A stretch of DNA of 64,000 nucleotides from Apis mellifera (Eukaryota; Arthropoda; Insecta; Hymenoptera; Apidae), in contig NC_037638.1 of assembly GCF_003254395.2 (NCBI RefSeq), forward strand, positions 14,741,086-14,805,085, given 5' to 3'. Both the position numbers and the translations under genes were made by a program. The notes below the pieces were generated by a model that did no database searches, was not told where the DNA came from, and was given only the letters and a program-made list of their open reading frames with translations. Shown in pieces: positions 1 through 11,944 of this stretch; the first letter of the stretch is position 1, and every line of letters starts with the position of its first letter.

Positions 1-2436
1 ACAATTATTATTGCAAATATCAAGGTAACTATATTTCAATATTTAATTATTATATTATTATTAAAAAATATAAAATATATTTTTATATATTATATATTTT
101 TTATATTTATAATATATTTAAATAATATGAAAAAATATATTTATTTTAGAAGAATATCTACAAAAAAAAATGAAGAATATCAATATATTGAAAAAAGTAA
201 AACTCCAACAATGCATTTTCAATTATCTTTACCACGTTTACCTATTCCAAAATTAGAAGATACATGTAGAAGATATTTAAATGCACAAAGACCATTGTTA
301 TCTAAAGAACAATTAGAGAAAACTGCAATTTATGTTAATGAATTTCTGATCAAAGATGGTATTAAATTACATAAGGAATTAATTGAAAAAGATGCTAAAA
401 ATTGTAATACTAGTTATATTAGTGAACCATGGTTTGATATGTATCTACGAGATCGTAAACCTTTACCTATCAACTATAATCCTTTCTTAGTTCTTGAACC
501 AGACTTAAATTCAGAACAAAATATACAATTAGTAAAAGCTACAAATCTTATTATATCATCATTACGATTTATGAAGTCATTAAAAGAAAATATTTTACAA
601 CCAGAAATATTTTATTTAAAATCTGAAACAGCTCATAATAATATATTTCATATTATTACAAGATTTCTTCCTTCTGAATTTAGATGGTATGGAGCTTATT
701 TATTTAAGGTAAAATAATTTTACTATAATTAAAAATAAATGAATAATTTTTTTTACATTTCTGATAAAAATTTGTTACTTTAGGCCTTTCCCTTAGATAT
801 GTCACAATATCACAATTTATTTAATACAACGAGATTACCAAAATCAGTAAAAGATGAAATTTATGAAAATACAATTGGAAGACACATAATTGTAATGAGG
901 AAAGGACATTTTTATTCTTTTGATGTAATAGATAAAAATGGTTATATTTATCAACCAAATGTAATAGCTAATTGCTTAAAATCTATTTTAGAAGATACCT
1001 TATTAAGTAATGAAAGTCCTATTGGTATACTTACAACATCAGAACGTGATTTTTGGGCCAAAACTAGAACATATTTATCACAAATTGGTAACCAAGAAAT
1101 TTTACAAAAAATAGATTCTGCTATATTTGTAATGATATTAGATGATGTTTGTGTTGGCACTGACTATAATGAGTTAATTAGGATATATCTCCATGCGGAT
1201 GGAACAAACAGATGGTTTGATAAATCATTTTCTTTAATTGTTACACAAGATGGATATGCTGGAATAAATTTTGAACATTCATGGGGAGATGGAGTAGCTA
1301 TATTAAGATTTCTTAAAGTAAATATTAATTTTTTTTTTCTTTTTTGAATTAGAAATGAATTAAAAAATTTTTAGTATCTAATTTTTTTCTCTTCTTTAAG
1401 AATGTAAAATATGATATTACAAAACAGCCAAAATTTTGTGCTGATGATATTAAATACCTTCAAAAAGGAGAAGTAGAAAAACTCAATTTTATTGTAGATA
1501 GTAAAATACAAAATATTGTGCATACACAAAAAAGAAAGTTTGAAAAATGGATTGAAAATCTAAGTGTTGATCATATAATATTTAATGATTTTGGTAAAAA
1601 TGAATGTAAAAGATTTGGTTTAAGCTCTGATGCAATTATGCAATTAGCTTTTCAGTTAGCTATATATTATCAAAAAAATTGTGTAGTACCAACATATGAA
1701 TCTTGTAGTACAGCTGCATTTAAACATGGTCGTACTGAGACTCTTAGATCATGTACAATGGAAACAAAAAGAGCATGTGAAGCCATAGCTCGGAAAAATA
1801 ATAATTTATCCATGTCTGAACTGAAAAATTTAATAATTAATTGTAGTAAAGTTCACAGTGAACTTTCTAAAGAAGCTGCTATGGGTAATTATAATATTGT
1901 ATTAATTTAAAATACATATTAAATTATTATTAAATTTTATATTAATAACATTGATAAAAAAATAATGAAGAAATGTAATTAAAAATATATTTATATCATT
2001 TTTTATAGGACAAGGATTCGATAGACATTTATTTGCATTAAAAAAAATTTGGGAATATTCAAATTCTTTAAAACCAGCTATTTTTGAAGATTCTGCATAT
2101 AATAATATAAATAATAATATTTTATCTACATCAACTCTTTCAGATCCAATTATATATGCTGGTGGTTTTGGACCAGTAATAAAAAATGGATATGGAATTG
2201 GGTGAGTTTTCTTTATTATTTTTACAAATATATCATTTGCAATTTGATAACATATATAGTTTTAAATATTTTATCTATATATAACAATCATTTTAATGTT
2301 TAGATACATGATACAAGATAAAAAATTGGGAACTATTGTGACAAGTTATAAAAGTAACAGCAATGCTAGTGAATATGTAAAATGCTTAGAGAAAGCATTT
2401 AAAAATATTCATTCTATAATGGTTTATGGAAAATGA
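1..2436 (+). CDS. CPT2: Carnitine O-palmitoyltransferase 2, mitochondrial (5' end outside window)
   Basis: Inner-membrane enzyme that converts long-chain acylcarnitine and CoA to acyl-CoA for beta-oxidation. Exons read as 1-24 (tail of an upstream exon, donor at 25), 150-708, 784-1317, 1401-1884, 2009-2201 and 2304-2436. Phases join without a break and give about 640 residues; the family is near 658, so only the N-terminal presequence is missing. Family landmarks are the SLPRLPIPKLEDT start of the mature enzyme, SYISEPWFDMYL, the catalytic His in FEHSWGDG (codon 1276-1278), YESCSTAAFKHGRTET, AAMG/QGFDRHLFAL split by an intron, and LSTSTLSDP. The ATG at 127 lies in the preceding intron, just before an acceptor at 148-149, and is unlikely to be the start. 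A possible poly(A) signal AATAAA lies at 2620. Identity is certain; the position of the true start is not. Confidence 0.95.
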
Positions 2437-3099
2437 TAGTATCATATATAATCATTAGATATAAATTATTAGATAGCAAGGATAACAAGAATTTTTCTCT
2501 AATACTGTTGATTATATATATATACATACATATATATATATATATAAGCTTTGACTTTATATATAATATTTGTTAAGAATTTTTATATTTTTATTAAAGA
2601 ACTTTTTTTTATATTATCTAATAAAAAAATCAATTCATAAATAATATTATACATAGTATATTTTATATATATATGAAACATATATCATATCATATCATAT
2701 TTATTTCATATAATGCTATAGTTAAAAAATATATATACAATAGAAAAGCATTCAAGAAAGAATGTGTTATGGTCATACTCAAAATATTTTAAATAAAAGA
2801 TTCTATTGAAATAACGAATTTTATAATATTAAAAATAATTATTTATACACAAAAATCTTTATAACCAAAAGTTGTGAAAATTATTCAAATTAATAATTAA
2901 AATTTATACATAATAAAACTATATATATTTGTTCAATATAAAAACAAAATATTAATCTTATATAACAAATTTTAAATTGATTTAAACAATAATTATTTTT
3001 ATTTTTATATTTTTATTTTAATCATCACTAAGTGGTGAAAGATAATGAATCTAAAAAATATTTTATGGATATTATGTAATATTACTATTTATTTTAAAT
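2437..3099. other. Convergent 3' spacer between CPT2 and V-ATPase c''
   Basis: Tail-to-tail spacer holding the two 3' UTRs. It contains a (TA)n-type tract at about 2516-2546 and a short run of CATAT repeats near 2680-2700. No coding potential or RNA gene was seen. Confidence 0.7.
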
Positions 3100-4079
3100 T
3101 TATACTTTATTTCCCATCTTTACTTTAGATGTCTGTAAATTTATATGAATTAATTAGAATTTTAAAAAACAAAAATATCTTCATTAAATAACTTACCATA
3201 TAAATTCCAACAATTAATCCAAAAAGTCCAATGGCAGAACCAAAGATTTCTACAATAAGAATTTTAACAAAAAGAGCAGAATTCGCTGCATCAGAAAGGG
3301 CTGCACCAGAACCAACAATGCCAACAGCTATACCACAAAATAAATTAACAAGACCAACAGCTAAGCCTGCTCCAAACATTAAATAACCAGCAAACCAATT
3401 TTGATCACGAACTTCTTCTTTCTGAATAGCTTCAGCAGTAAATTTTTCTAACATTCCAGATAATACAATGGCAGTAATCAAACCGTAAATAGCTACAGCT
3501 TCACAAAATATTACCGAAATTAAATTTTTTGTTTTAATTCTTGGTGCTTTTACACCACCTCCAATAATTGAAACTCCTGTTGTATGTATTCCCCTGAAAT
3601 AATGAATTTATATCACATTTTAAATATAAGTTATTTATAAAAAAATTAAACTTACAATGCAGCACCAACAACAGATAAAGCTACTGCAAGTCCAATACCA
3701 AGAGTTGCCCACATATACGGTGAGGTATTTTCTAAAAACCTAATAATATTCTCTTAACAATATTTTTATAGTTATAATCTTAAATAAAAAAATATCAAAT
3801 TTAAATATGCTTACTTACCATGCAATACTAACACGTTCACCTTTTCCAGTAAATAGATGATATAATACTATAAGAAAATATTATTTAAAATATATAAATT
3901 TTATAAAGATAAAAAAATTACATAATCGATTAGTAATATTTACAGTTAATTTTATTTTCTTTAAATAATTAATTATTTTTAGTATTTTATTTAAAAAGAA
4001 ATAAATAAAAGTCAATACCTAATACTAGAATTGTTGCTGAAGCAGTACCCGCAAAAGTAGTACCCAAAATGTATCTCAT
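3100..4079 (-). CDS. VhaPPA1-1: V-type proton ATPase 21 kDa proteolipid subunit c''
   Basis: Membrane-ring subunit of the V0 sector that carries protons through vacuolar/lysosomal ATPases. Five coding exons on the minus strand are 4019-4079, 3819-3867, 3656-3739, 3197-3593 and 3100-3132. Phases are consistent and give 207 aa (the human protein is 205). Recognisable segments are SIIGGGVKAPRIKTKNL, the membrane helix with the essential acidic residue in VIFCEAVAIYG, FGAGLAVGLVNLFCG, GIVGSGAALSDA and ILIVEIFGSAIGLFG. The last exon is tiny and encodes a basic tail resembling the vertebrate SRVKMGD end. Several strongly hydrophobic helices are evident. The start is the first ATG after the promoter region, in a short hydrophobic first exon. 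An M-box/CLEAR-like site lies upstream. Identity is very likely; the gene symbol follows Drosophila usage. Confidence 0.93.
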
Positions 4080-4734
4080 TGTGCTATTTTTGTTTCGTTG
4101 TTATATGTAATTCTTAAGAAAAATGAAAAAACTTAATAAATAATTGACTTTAATTTTAAAATATAATTTAATAATGTTTCATAAATATTAAGAATAAGAA
4201 CACTTTATATACAAATTAAGAGAAAAGCGCTCACACCCGCTTTTATCATGTGACGTTTACTCTTAATGGTTACTTATACTACACTAGTGACATCAATTGT
4301 AAAAAAGTGGTATTAAACAATATTTAAATTTTAACTTAGAATATTCAAAAATTTATAATTATTTTAAATATTTTATAAAATATATATTTTGATTATAAAT
4401 GAAGTGAATTCGTAATTGAAAATATTGAAATATATATATTGCTATTTTATTAATTTTTAAATTATCATTACATAATTTAATTAGAATGTTAAAAGATCTT
4501 TTTTTTTATTAGTAGTGATATTATAACAATGAATATAATTTTATTTCATTTGTTTATTATATTTTTTAATAATCTTAAATTAAAATATAAATATAAATGT
4601 GTCATGAATATATCCCAGCACGAAATCTAATATCTAATTTTAGAATTTATCGCAGCTCATTTGTCTTCTATTTATAATAAAAATACGAGTGTTAATTTAA
4701 TAGTATAATTATACAATTTATTAATATTTTAATC
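4080..4734. promoter_or_regulatory. Divergent promoter region, V-ATPase c'' (-) and SMYD4-like (+)
   Basis: Head-to-head spacer. The segment 4228-4290 is clearly less AT-rich than its surroundings and sits about 150-210 bases upstream of the V-ATPase start, as expected for its core promoter. A second mildly GC-richer patch at about 4608-4700 lies just before the proposed SMYD4 first exon. No other gene was seen. Confidence 0.5.
4246..4254. promoter_or_regulatory. M-box / CLEAR-like E-box (TCATGTGAC)
   Basis: TCATGTGAC, reading GTCACATGA on the gene's strand, lies about 170 bases upstream of the V-ATPase c'' ATG. MITF/TFEB-family factors bind TCATGTGA and GTCACGTGAC-type sites, and V-ATPase genes are established targets in flies and mammals. 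The match is direct; its function here is inference from a single short site. Confidence 0.45.
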
Positions 4735-7600
4735 ATGTCTGTTACAAAAGGGTAAATAAATAACTTTTCTTATGAATTTTCATATACTTAAAAAAATATA
4801 TTTTATTCTTTGTTTTAAAAATTAAATTAAGTAATTAAGTTATACACTTATAAATTAAATCAATAAAAAATTTTAATTTGCATTAATAAAAAAATTATAT
4901 GTAAAAAATTATATCATCAAAGATACATAAAAATTATTATTTGAATTATAGTATGTTAATATATATATTTGTAAAATATATATATTTTTGAAGGGTTAAT
5001 TCAAAAGTTCAAAAAAACACAAAATTATTATATAAAAATATTAATTGCAACTTATTTATTAAGTTATAAGCACTTTAAATTTATTTAAATGAAATAAATG
5101 AAGCGATAACAAAATATAATAACGGTGTAATGAAATTAGAATGAGTTTCACCCTCTTTTTATCTCACTTCATTTGTCTATAATTTAATCGAATTTATGTA
5201 TATTTTATATTTGTTTTAATCTCTAGAATCAATTCTTTAAGAATGTTCTATAATACTACATATTTTATTTAACTTACAATGATAAGAAATCTAAAATTAC
5301 ATGATGCAATTGTTAAAATTATACAAAAAAAAAAATTATTTATATCAATTATTATGTATCGATGATGAATATATATAATGAATGATATGAATATGATATG
5401 AGTAAAATTTTTCATAGGTATATCAACTTTAGTGAATTTTTTAAAATTGCTTATGATGCTGTCATAGAACCGTATGCAAATAATTTCAAGAAATTTTCTG
5501 AAAATGGAGATAGAGAAGAAATGATAAAAGTCCTTATAAGCATACCGAATATTGAAAATATAAAAATTATTGAATCATATAAGGGTAAGGATGATATTAA
5601 AGCAGCAGAACTTTGCAATAAAAATCGCGAAATGATAGTTAAGGATGGAATTGTGCACGAAGAAATAAATAAAAGTAGTATCCTTACCGAAACACTGTTT
5701 AAGGCCAGTGTAAGTAGTAAATTGTTTCTAGATGCGCTTTTAGATTGCGCATATTATTATTATAATTCGAAAGCTTTTATAAAATGCTTAAAATATTGTG
5801 AATGCATGCTTGCACTTCCTGAAAATCTTTACAATTCAACTACTGAAAGTATAAATGGTTTTTTGGAACATAAAAAAGTATGTATGCAATTAGAACGTGA
5901 ATGCTATAAAAGTTTGAAAGAATCATCTTCTCAGGACAAAAGATTGCTTAAAAAATACAGCAAAAATCAAAATACTTTCTTCGAGATTGCAAATTATGCA
6001 CCAATAATTCCTACTCTTAATGGGAAACAACATACTATTCTTAAAAGTTGTTCAGATGCTGTTACTTTACAATTTGATGAAAAACGAGGTCGACATCTTA
6101 TAGCTACCAAGAACATCAAAGCAGGATCTGTTCTGATTGTTGAAACACCATTTGCTTTCAGTACAAATAAAGAAGCACTTGGTAGAAATTGTTTACATTG
6201 TCACATTACTCTAATGTCGAGTAATAGTGTTAAAATTCCTTGCTATTATTGTCAAACAGTTAGTAGGATAAATAATTTTAATCCATTTCTATTATTTTAT
6301 ATTTATTTTTTCGTATTTTAATCTATTAATATACTTCTAAAATATTGATATAAATGATTAAATTTATACTTCTACAGGTATCTTTTTGTTCGGAAAAATG
6401 TCGTAGTAAAGCGTGGCAAATATATCATCAGTATGAATGCTTCATATTTGATGTTTTCTTTGAAAATGATTCCGAACAAATACAACGAAATACTTCATAT
6501 TTATTATTAGCTTATAGAATGATAATTTCAGGATTTTTATCTTCAACTGAACAAATTAAAAATATCGAAAAAAAAAAAATTTCTTTTTTAAACAACAATT
6601 TCCTTCAATATTATGTTACAAATATAAATAAAGAACGTAGTAATTTAGGAACAAATGAAATTTATAGTCCTTACGATTATCGTACTATATTAAATTTAGA
6701 AACTCATTGTACAAAAATGGAACCTAAAACAAATCTTATTCGTGCTATCGAAGCTATATTTTTGGCAAAATGCTTTACTTTTGTCTTGAGTAAAATGGAT
6801 GTTGTTTATTTAAAAGAATCCTTCATCTCCTTAGCAGTAGCAATATTGCATCACTTACAGGCTATTAATTGTAATGCTTATGAAATTGTGGAAAATATAT
6901 ATGATAAAAAAACACATATTTGGGAACCAAGACAAATAGGTGGAGCAATTTATCCTTCAGTTAGTCTTATAAATCATAGTTGTTATCCAAATGTTGTCCG
7001 TCATACTTATCCATCAGGTAAAAATTGTGTTCTTAATAAATGATTCTCTATATTTTATATATTATAAATAAATTTAAATAATTTTTTACAGGAATAGTTG
7101 TAGTAAGAACATTACGTTTTGTTGGTAAAGGTACAGAAATTCTTGATTGTTATGGACCACATTGGTTTAGTGAAAACAAGTTATCAAGAATCGAATATTT
7201 ATGGAAAAAATATCGTTTTCTATGTACATGTGATGCATGTATTCAAAATTGGCAATATCCATTACCCGAAATAATGAAATATAAGTGCAAAACATGTTCA
7301 GAAATTATTGGCATAATTGCATTAAATGAAAAAGATATGCAAAATGTATTAAACAAACAATGTAACTGTAATAAGACAATTAATTTAAAAAAGATAAAAA
7401 ATCAACTTCAAAACTCAATTAAAAAAAGATTAAATGCTATTTCTAAAATGCATGAAGGCCATTATGAACAGCCTCTTCTTCAATTACTTGAGCATATACA
7501 GTTTATTGAAAAATTTTTTATCACACCTAATATGGAGACTATCAAAACACAACAATGTATTATACAGTGTTACAATCAATTTGCTTGTATCTCTCAATAA
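4735..7600 (+). CDS. SET and MYND domain-containing protein 4-like protein
   Basis: Putative lysine methyltransferase of the SMYD4 group. Proposed exons are 4735-4751, 5418-6258, 6378-7017 and 7092-7600 (668 aa). The N-terminal helical third resembles a TPR-type region. A split SET domain follows, beginning with KRGRHLIATKNIKAGSVL. An MYND zinc finger is interrupted by an intron: CxxC pairs in CLHCH and CYYC, then CSEKC and the HQYEC end. Then come the SET core SLINHSCYPN, the LDCYGPHW strand, and the CTCDAC and CKTC post-SET cysteines. The small first exon (MSVTKG) is inferred: its donor phase fits the acceptor at 5416-5417 exactly. The alternative is a start at ATG 5398. The protein ends soon after the post-SET cysteines, so the C-terminal TPR region of vertebrate SMYD4 (804 aa) is much reduced. 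AATAAA lies at 7609, very close to the stop. Confidence 0.85.
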
Positions 7601-8213
7601 CAAAAGTCAATAAAAATTACTAATTATATATAATATATATTATAATATATATCATATGCACACATGAGTAAACACACAACATACACATAGTTTTGGATCT
7701 GTATCACAAGTAATCATAAATAAAATTCTTATTATCTGTTACATTAACTATTATTAATTTTTTAATTTTTTCATGCAGTGCAAAATGTTACAAAATATAA
7801 CAAACTGCTTTATATCTATGATCATTTATATTTACTTTTACATTTCTTATAAAAAAAATTAATTTTTTTAATAATAAGTAAATATTTGTATAACTTTAGA
7901 AAAGCTTTTAAAATAAAATTATGGCAACAATATCATTGTTATAAATAGTAATATTTTGATTATTTAATATTATTAAATATTATTATAAATTTATTATAAA
8001 TGCAGGTGTGATTGTATTTTATTTTTTATACCAATGAAATAAAACTAAAAAAAAATCTTAAAAATTACTATAATTGTAAACATTATTTGCATGAAAAATA
8101 CAAATTATATACAATGTTTAGACATACATGTGACTTCATTTGTCAGTTTATTAAACCACCAAACTGTCTAAATTGAACTATAAACTGATCATGTAAATAA
8201 TAGATAAATTCTA
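7601..8213. other. Convergent 3' spacer between SMYD4-like gene and DRP1
   Basis: AT-rich tail-to-tail spacer with 3' UTR sequence. TTTATT at 8147-8152 is AATAAA on the minus strand, about 60 bases past the DRP1 stop, and fits its poly(A) signal. No open frame resembling the missing SMYD4 C-terminus was seen. Confidence 0.6.
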
Positions 8214-11200
8214 TTACCACATATGCGTTTCTCGAATTTCACTAATAATATGACCAGCTTGTGTTAATGCCTATAATGAAAATACATAGATCGATAAATT
8301 GCTTAAAATTTTAATTTATATAAAAAAAATATTATTATTTATATGATAGATATGAAAATATATACTTTTAGCATATCTGCTGCTTCTTTGCGTCTAACAG
8401 CAACATGTTCACTTTCATTTAAAAGAACTTCAGCATGATGTGATTTATATAAATGTGTTACAAGTTCACTTTGCAAGTTATCTTTTACATAGTTAACTAA
8501 GAAATGCATAACAGCTTTTGGTACACTATCTTGTATAGATTTTCGTACAATGTAAAAATATGATTTTATCAATCTTTCTGTAAAAAATAAAGTAATATAA
8601 ATAAACAATATAAAATATTATTTTTTAAAAAACAATTCATTTCTATTCATACCAATCACATCACAGTCTCGTTGTTCTCGTTCGCTCAGTTTACGAGATG
8701 TTTGCACCGGTACTTCAGGTAACAGATTTACAGGTTTTTGTTGCGAAGATGCTTTCTGTACTTCGATTATTGGATTTGAACTTGGATTTGGATGGGGAGA
8801 AGTACTGCTTTCACGATTTCTTACCGGAGAATTATCAATCGAACTAGTTGAATCAGTTCTTCCTTGAGGTATGAGATTATTTAACAGCCAATTGCTTAAA
8901 ACCATTTGATGTCCTTGATCCTTATTCTGTTCAGGTAAAGATGTCACTTCTTCTTGATTATTAATTGACTTTACATTCTGTTAGAAATATGTATGTGTTA
9001 GTTACATAAAACACAAATTGATTAGAAAACACTTAAAATATTATATTAAATATTATATCATTTAATCAAACATAAAATTATTATATTTATTATATATATA
9101 TTATATACACATTGTTTAAGATATAATAAGGAAAAATATTAATACAAACAAAATATAAATTAATGAATATTATTAATAATTACTTACTGCTTCATTTGAA
9201 GTTATATTACTTGATGTGGTATTTGTAGTAGAAGGAACTTTCCTATTATGTTTTATATGATCTACATTAGAATTTTTTAATAAAGATGATACAAGAGCTG
9301 CATCCTTATGAAAATCTGGATGCTTAGTATTAATATATGCTAATTCTATAGCGACTAAATTTTCAACCATTTGATTAGTAGGTGGGAGACGTCGACGTAG
9401 TAATTGCGTTACAACATCAACAATACGTTCATGTAATTTTGGAAAACGTAACATTTCTTGCTGTACTTCAGTACCACAATGTTGAATAATTCTTTGCATT
9501 TCTTCATGTACAAGTTCTACACATCGTAATGACGGTTCTTCGAGTCTTCGAATTTGTCGTTTAACTAATAATTCAAAGGAAACCTCTGGTACAAATAGAG
9601 CAGGTCTTGGACCAGTTGCATTTCGAATAGCCGTTAAAATATCCATTTTTGTAAGACCCGCCAACGGATGTATGGAATCCAATGTTTTTCCAAATGTTTC
9701 ATGAAATATATAACAAATTCGAGCACCACCACACAATTCTGTTGTTTCAATGTTTCTAGCTGTTCCTTCAATTGTGGAACAATAACTGCTTGCAAATTTA
9801 GTAATTATTTGAAGTAAAGTTTGACTTTTGTCACTAACATCCTCACCATATGAATTAAGAAGGGTTTGAAATTGTGAAACCATGACATTTACTCTCGTCT
9901 GTTTTTAAAAAATATAAGTTCTACCAAATTATGCCTATTTTAGTTTTTCTAGCTATGTATCACAAATTATTATTCAAAAACTCTCTATTGTATTACCTTT
10001 AATTCTGGAAGACAATCCCGAATATGATGCATCAATAAACGATTTAGAGTTTTAGCTAAATAAGGAGTTCCATTTCTGTTTGCCAAAGTAGGATATTTAC
10101 GTTGCAGAAATGCAGCTTCATCTTTTAATGCATCTTGAATACTTTTATTATTCATTATATCTTGTTGAGAACGGTTAACTACACCAATAATTCCCAATTT
10201 TACAGGTATAACTCTTCCACATAATATATCTATAGCATCAGTTCCTACAATTATACAATGATATTTTTACAAATTATAATAAATTATAAAAATTTTAAAT
10301 AATAAATGTATTAATATAATAAAAATTACCAGCATCCATAAGATCCAATTTAGTAACAACAGCTAATGTACGTCTTCCATCTGGATCCACATCTTTACTA
10401 AGTTTTAAACTTTCACTTGTAGCCATATCAGTGTTTGCAGTAACAACAGCCAATATAATAGAATTAGGATTACATATATATTTTAAAACAAGTTGCCGTA
10501 TTTGACTTTCGATATCTTCTGGTTGGTCACCAACTGGTACTTTTGTAATACCAGGAAGATCAATGAGAGTTAAATTAACAACTGATGTTGAATATATCTT
10601 TAAATTAATTGGTTCTGGACAAATTCCTTTATTAGATCCAGCCATACGTTCTGTTTCAGATTCTATTTCTTTACGAATTTCACTAAAATCTATGTAAATT
10701 TTATTTTTAGTATGTAAAAATGTGCCCCATTCATCTAGATCTAATGTTCCATTTTCTGCACTTCGATGTTCACGATCATCTTTAGGTGTATAAACAAGTT
10801 GCAATATTAAAGGACGTCTAGTAACTATACCAGTACCTCTTGGTAAAAAAGATCGACCAACTAAACTTTCTATTACAGATGATTTTCCTGAACTCTAGAA
10901 AACAAAATTATATTTACTGCAACATATCAATACCATAAGTAAATTTTTAATTCACAAAAAATTTATCATAAATCAAATTATTTATAAATCAAATAAATTA
11001 TATAATTATATAATCTTAAATAAATTTTAGATTATTCAAATGTATTTTTATTTTTAGGAAAAAAAATTTTAATTTAGATTATAAATTATAAATTATCTTT
11101 TGCTCATCATTTAAAAAATTTTAACTGACCTGTGTACCAAGTACTACGATTTGTGGTAATTGTATAGCATCAGCACCAACAGTATTAAACACATCTTGTA

Positions 11201-11231
11201 ATTTATTTATTACAGGTATCAAAGCTTCCAT
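8214..11231 (-). CDS. Drp1: Dynamin-related protein 1, mitochondrial/peroxisomal fission GTPase
   Basis: Large GTPase that assembles around mitochondria and peroxisomes and constricts them. Seven coding exons are 11130-11231, 10330-10894, 9997-10244, 9188-9898, 8653-8977, 8366-8577 and 8214-8270, giving 739 aa (human DRP1 is 736). The protein opens with MEALIPVINKLQDVF. The P-loop GTQSSGKSS is split by intron 1. Further GTPase motifs are DLPG, TKLDLMDAG and VVNRSQQDI. The middle/stalk domain includes LCGGARICYIFHETF and PRPALFVPEVSFE. A variable Ser/Pro-rich B-insert lies in exons 4-5. The GTPase effector domain starts at ERLIKSYF and ends in the conserved tail EIRETHMW. It is head-to-head with the dynein heavy chain across 713 bases. 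All phases close. Confidence 0.97.
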
Positions 11232-11944
11232 TATAAAGTAAATGAAAGATAAATCGATCAAGACAGTTATGCGATACGAGCCGGTGAAAGAGCTCTTTTA
11301 TTATAAGTAAATCTATAATTACATAAGCTTATAATAGGACTTCAATTTTCAAAAAGTATAATTCTTTACAATTAATATTATTTATTGTATTAATTTTTTC
11401 TGTATTGATATTTTTTTTTCTTTTCACCACAAAAATTCTACATTTGCTGTTTCCAACCACTTTTTCTTTATTCCATAATCTATACGCGTGCGCATGCTAT
11501 AATATTTCACATATTAAAGTATATGTATGTATAAATCTCATAGTTAAAGTATCGTTTCTACTACGTAAATGCAAAATCTGTTTGAGAAAAAAGATATTAT
11601 TTTTTTTATAATTTTAAATTTTAATTTAAAAAAAATACGTTTAATTAAGATTTTATAAATATATATCAATAGTTATTTTCAAATATAAAATATAACGAAT
11701 AGAAAAATATAAAACTAACACAATTTAATTGATTTGACAGAAATAACATGAAAACTAGCCAAAATAATGGATAAAATAGAGAATAAGAAAATGGCGTTAT
11801 TACTAAAGAATCGTTGCAATTTGTAAGTACTTCTGTGTCGTAGTCTATGCCTATTATAATTCGTCATCACTCGTGTGACAGTTCATCCTAGAGCGGGGAT
11901 CACCCGCTCAAGATTACAAATTTTGCGATATTGATTAACGTAAG
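11232..11944. promoter_or_regulatory. Bidirectional promoter region, DRP1 (-) and dynein heavy chain (+)
   Basis: Head-to-head spacer. GC-richer ends flank both starts, at about 11250-11300 and 11810-11944, while the middle is AT-rich. The dynein side holds a compact island with GTGTGAC at 11873-11879 and a GC-rich stretch at 11890-11910. An ATG ORF of 68 codons at 11405-11611 has no recognisable product and is probably chance. Confidence 0.5.

Noticed and set aside
127..149. ATG at 127 as the start of CPT2
   Set aside because: It lies before a good acceptor (TTTTAG at 144-149) and adds a Lys/Tyr run; the tail of an upstream exon with a donor at 25 joins in frame instead.
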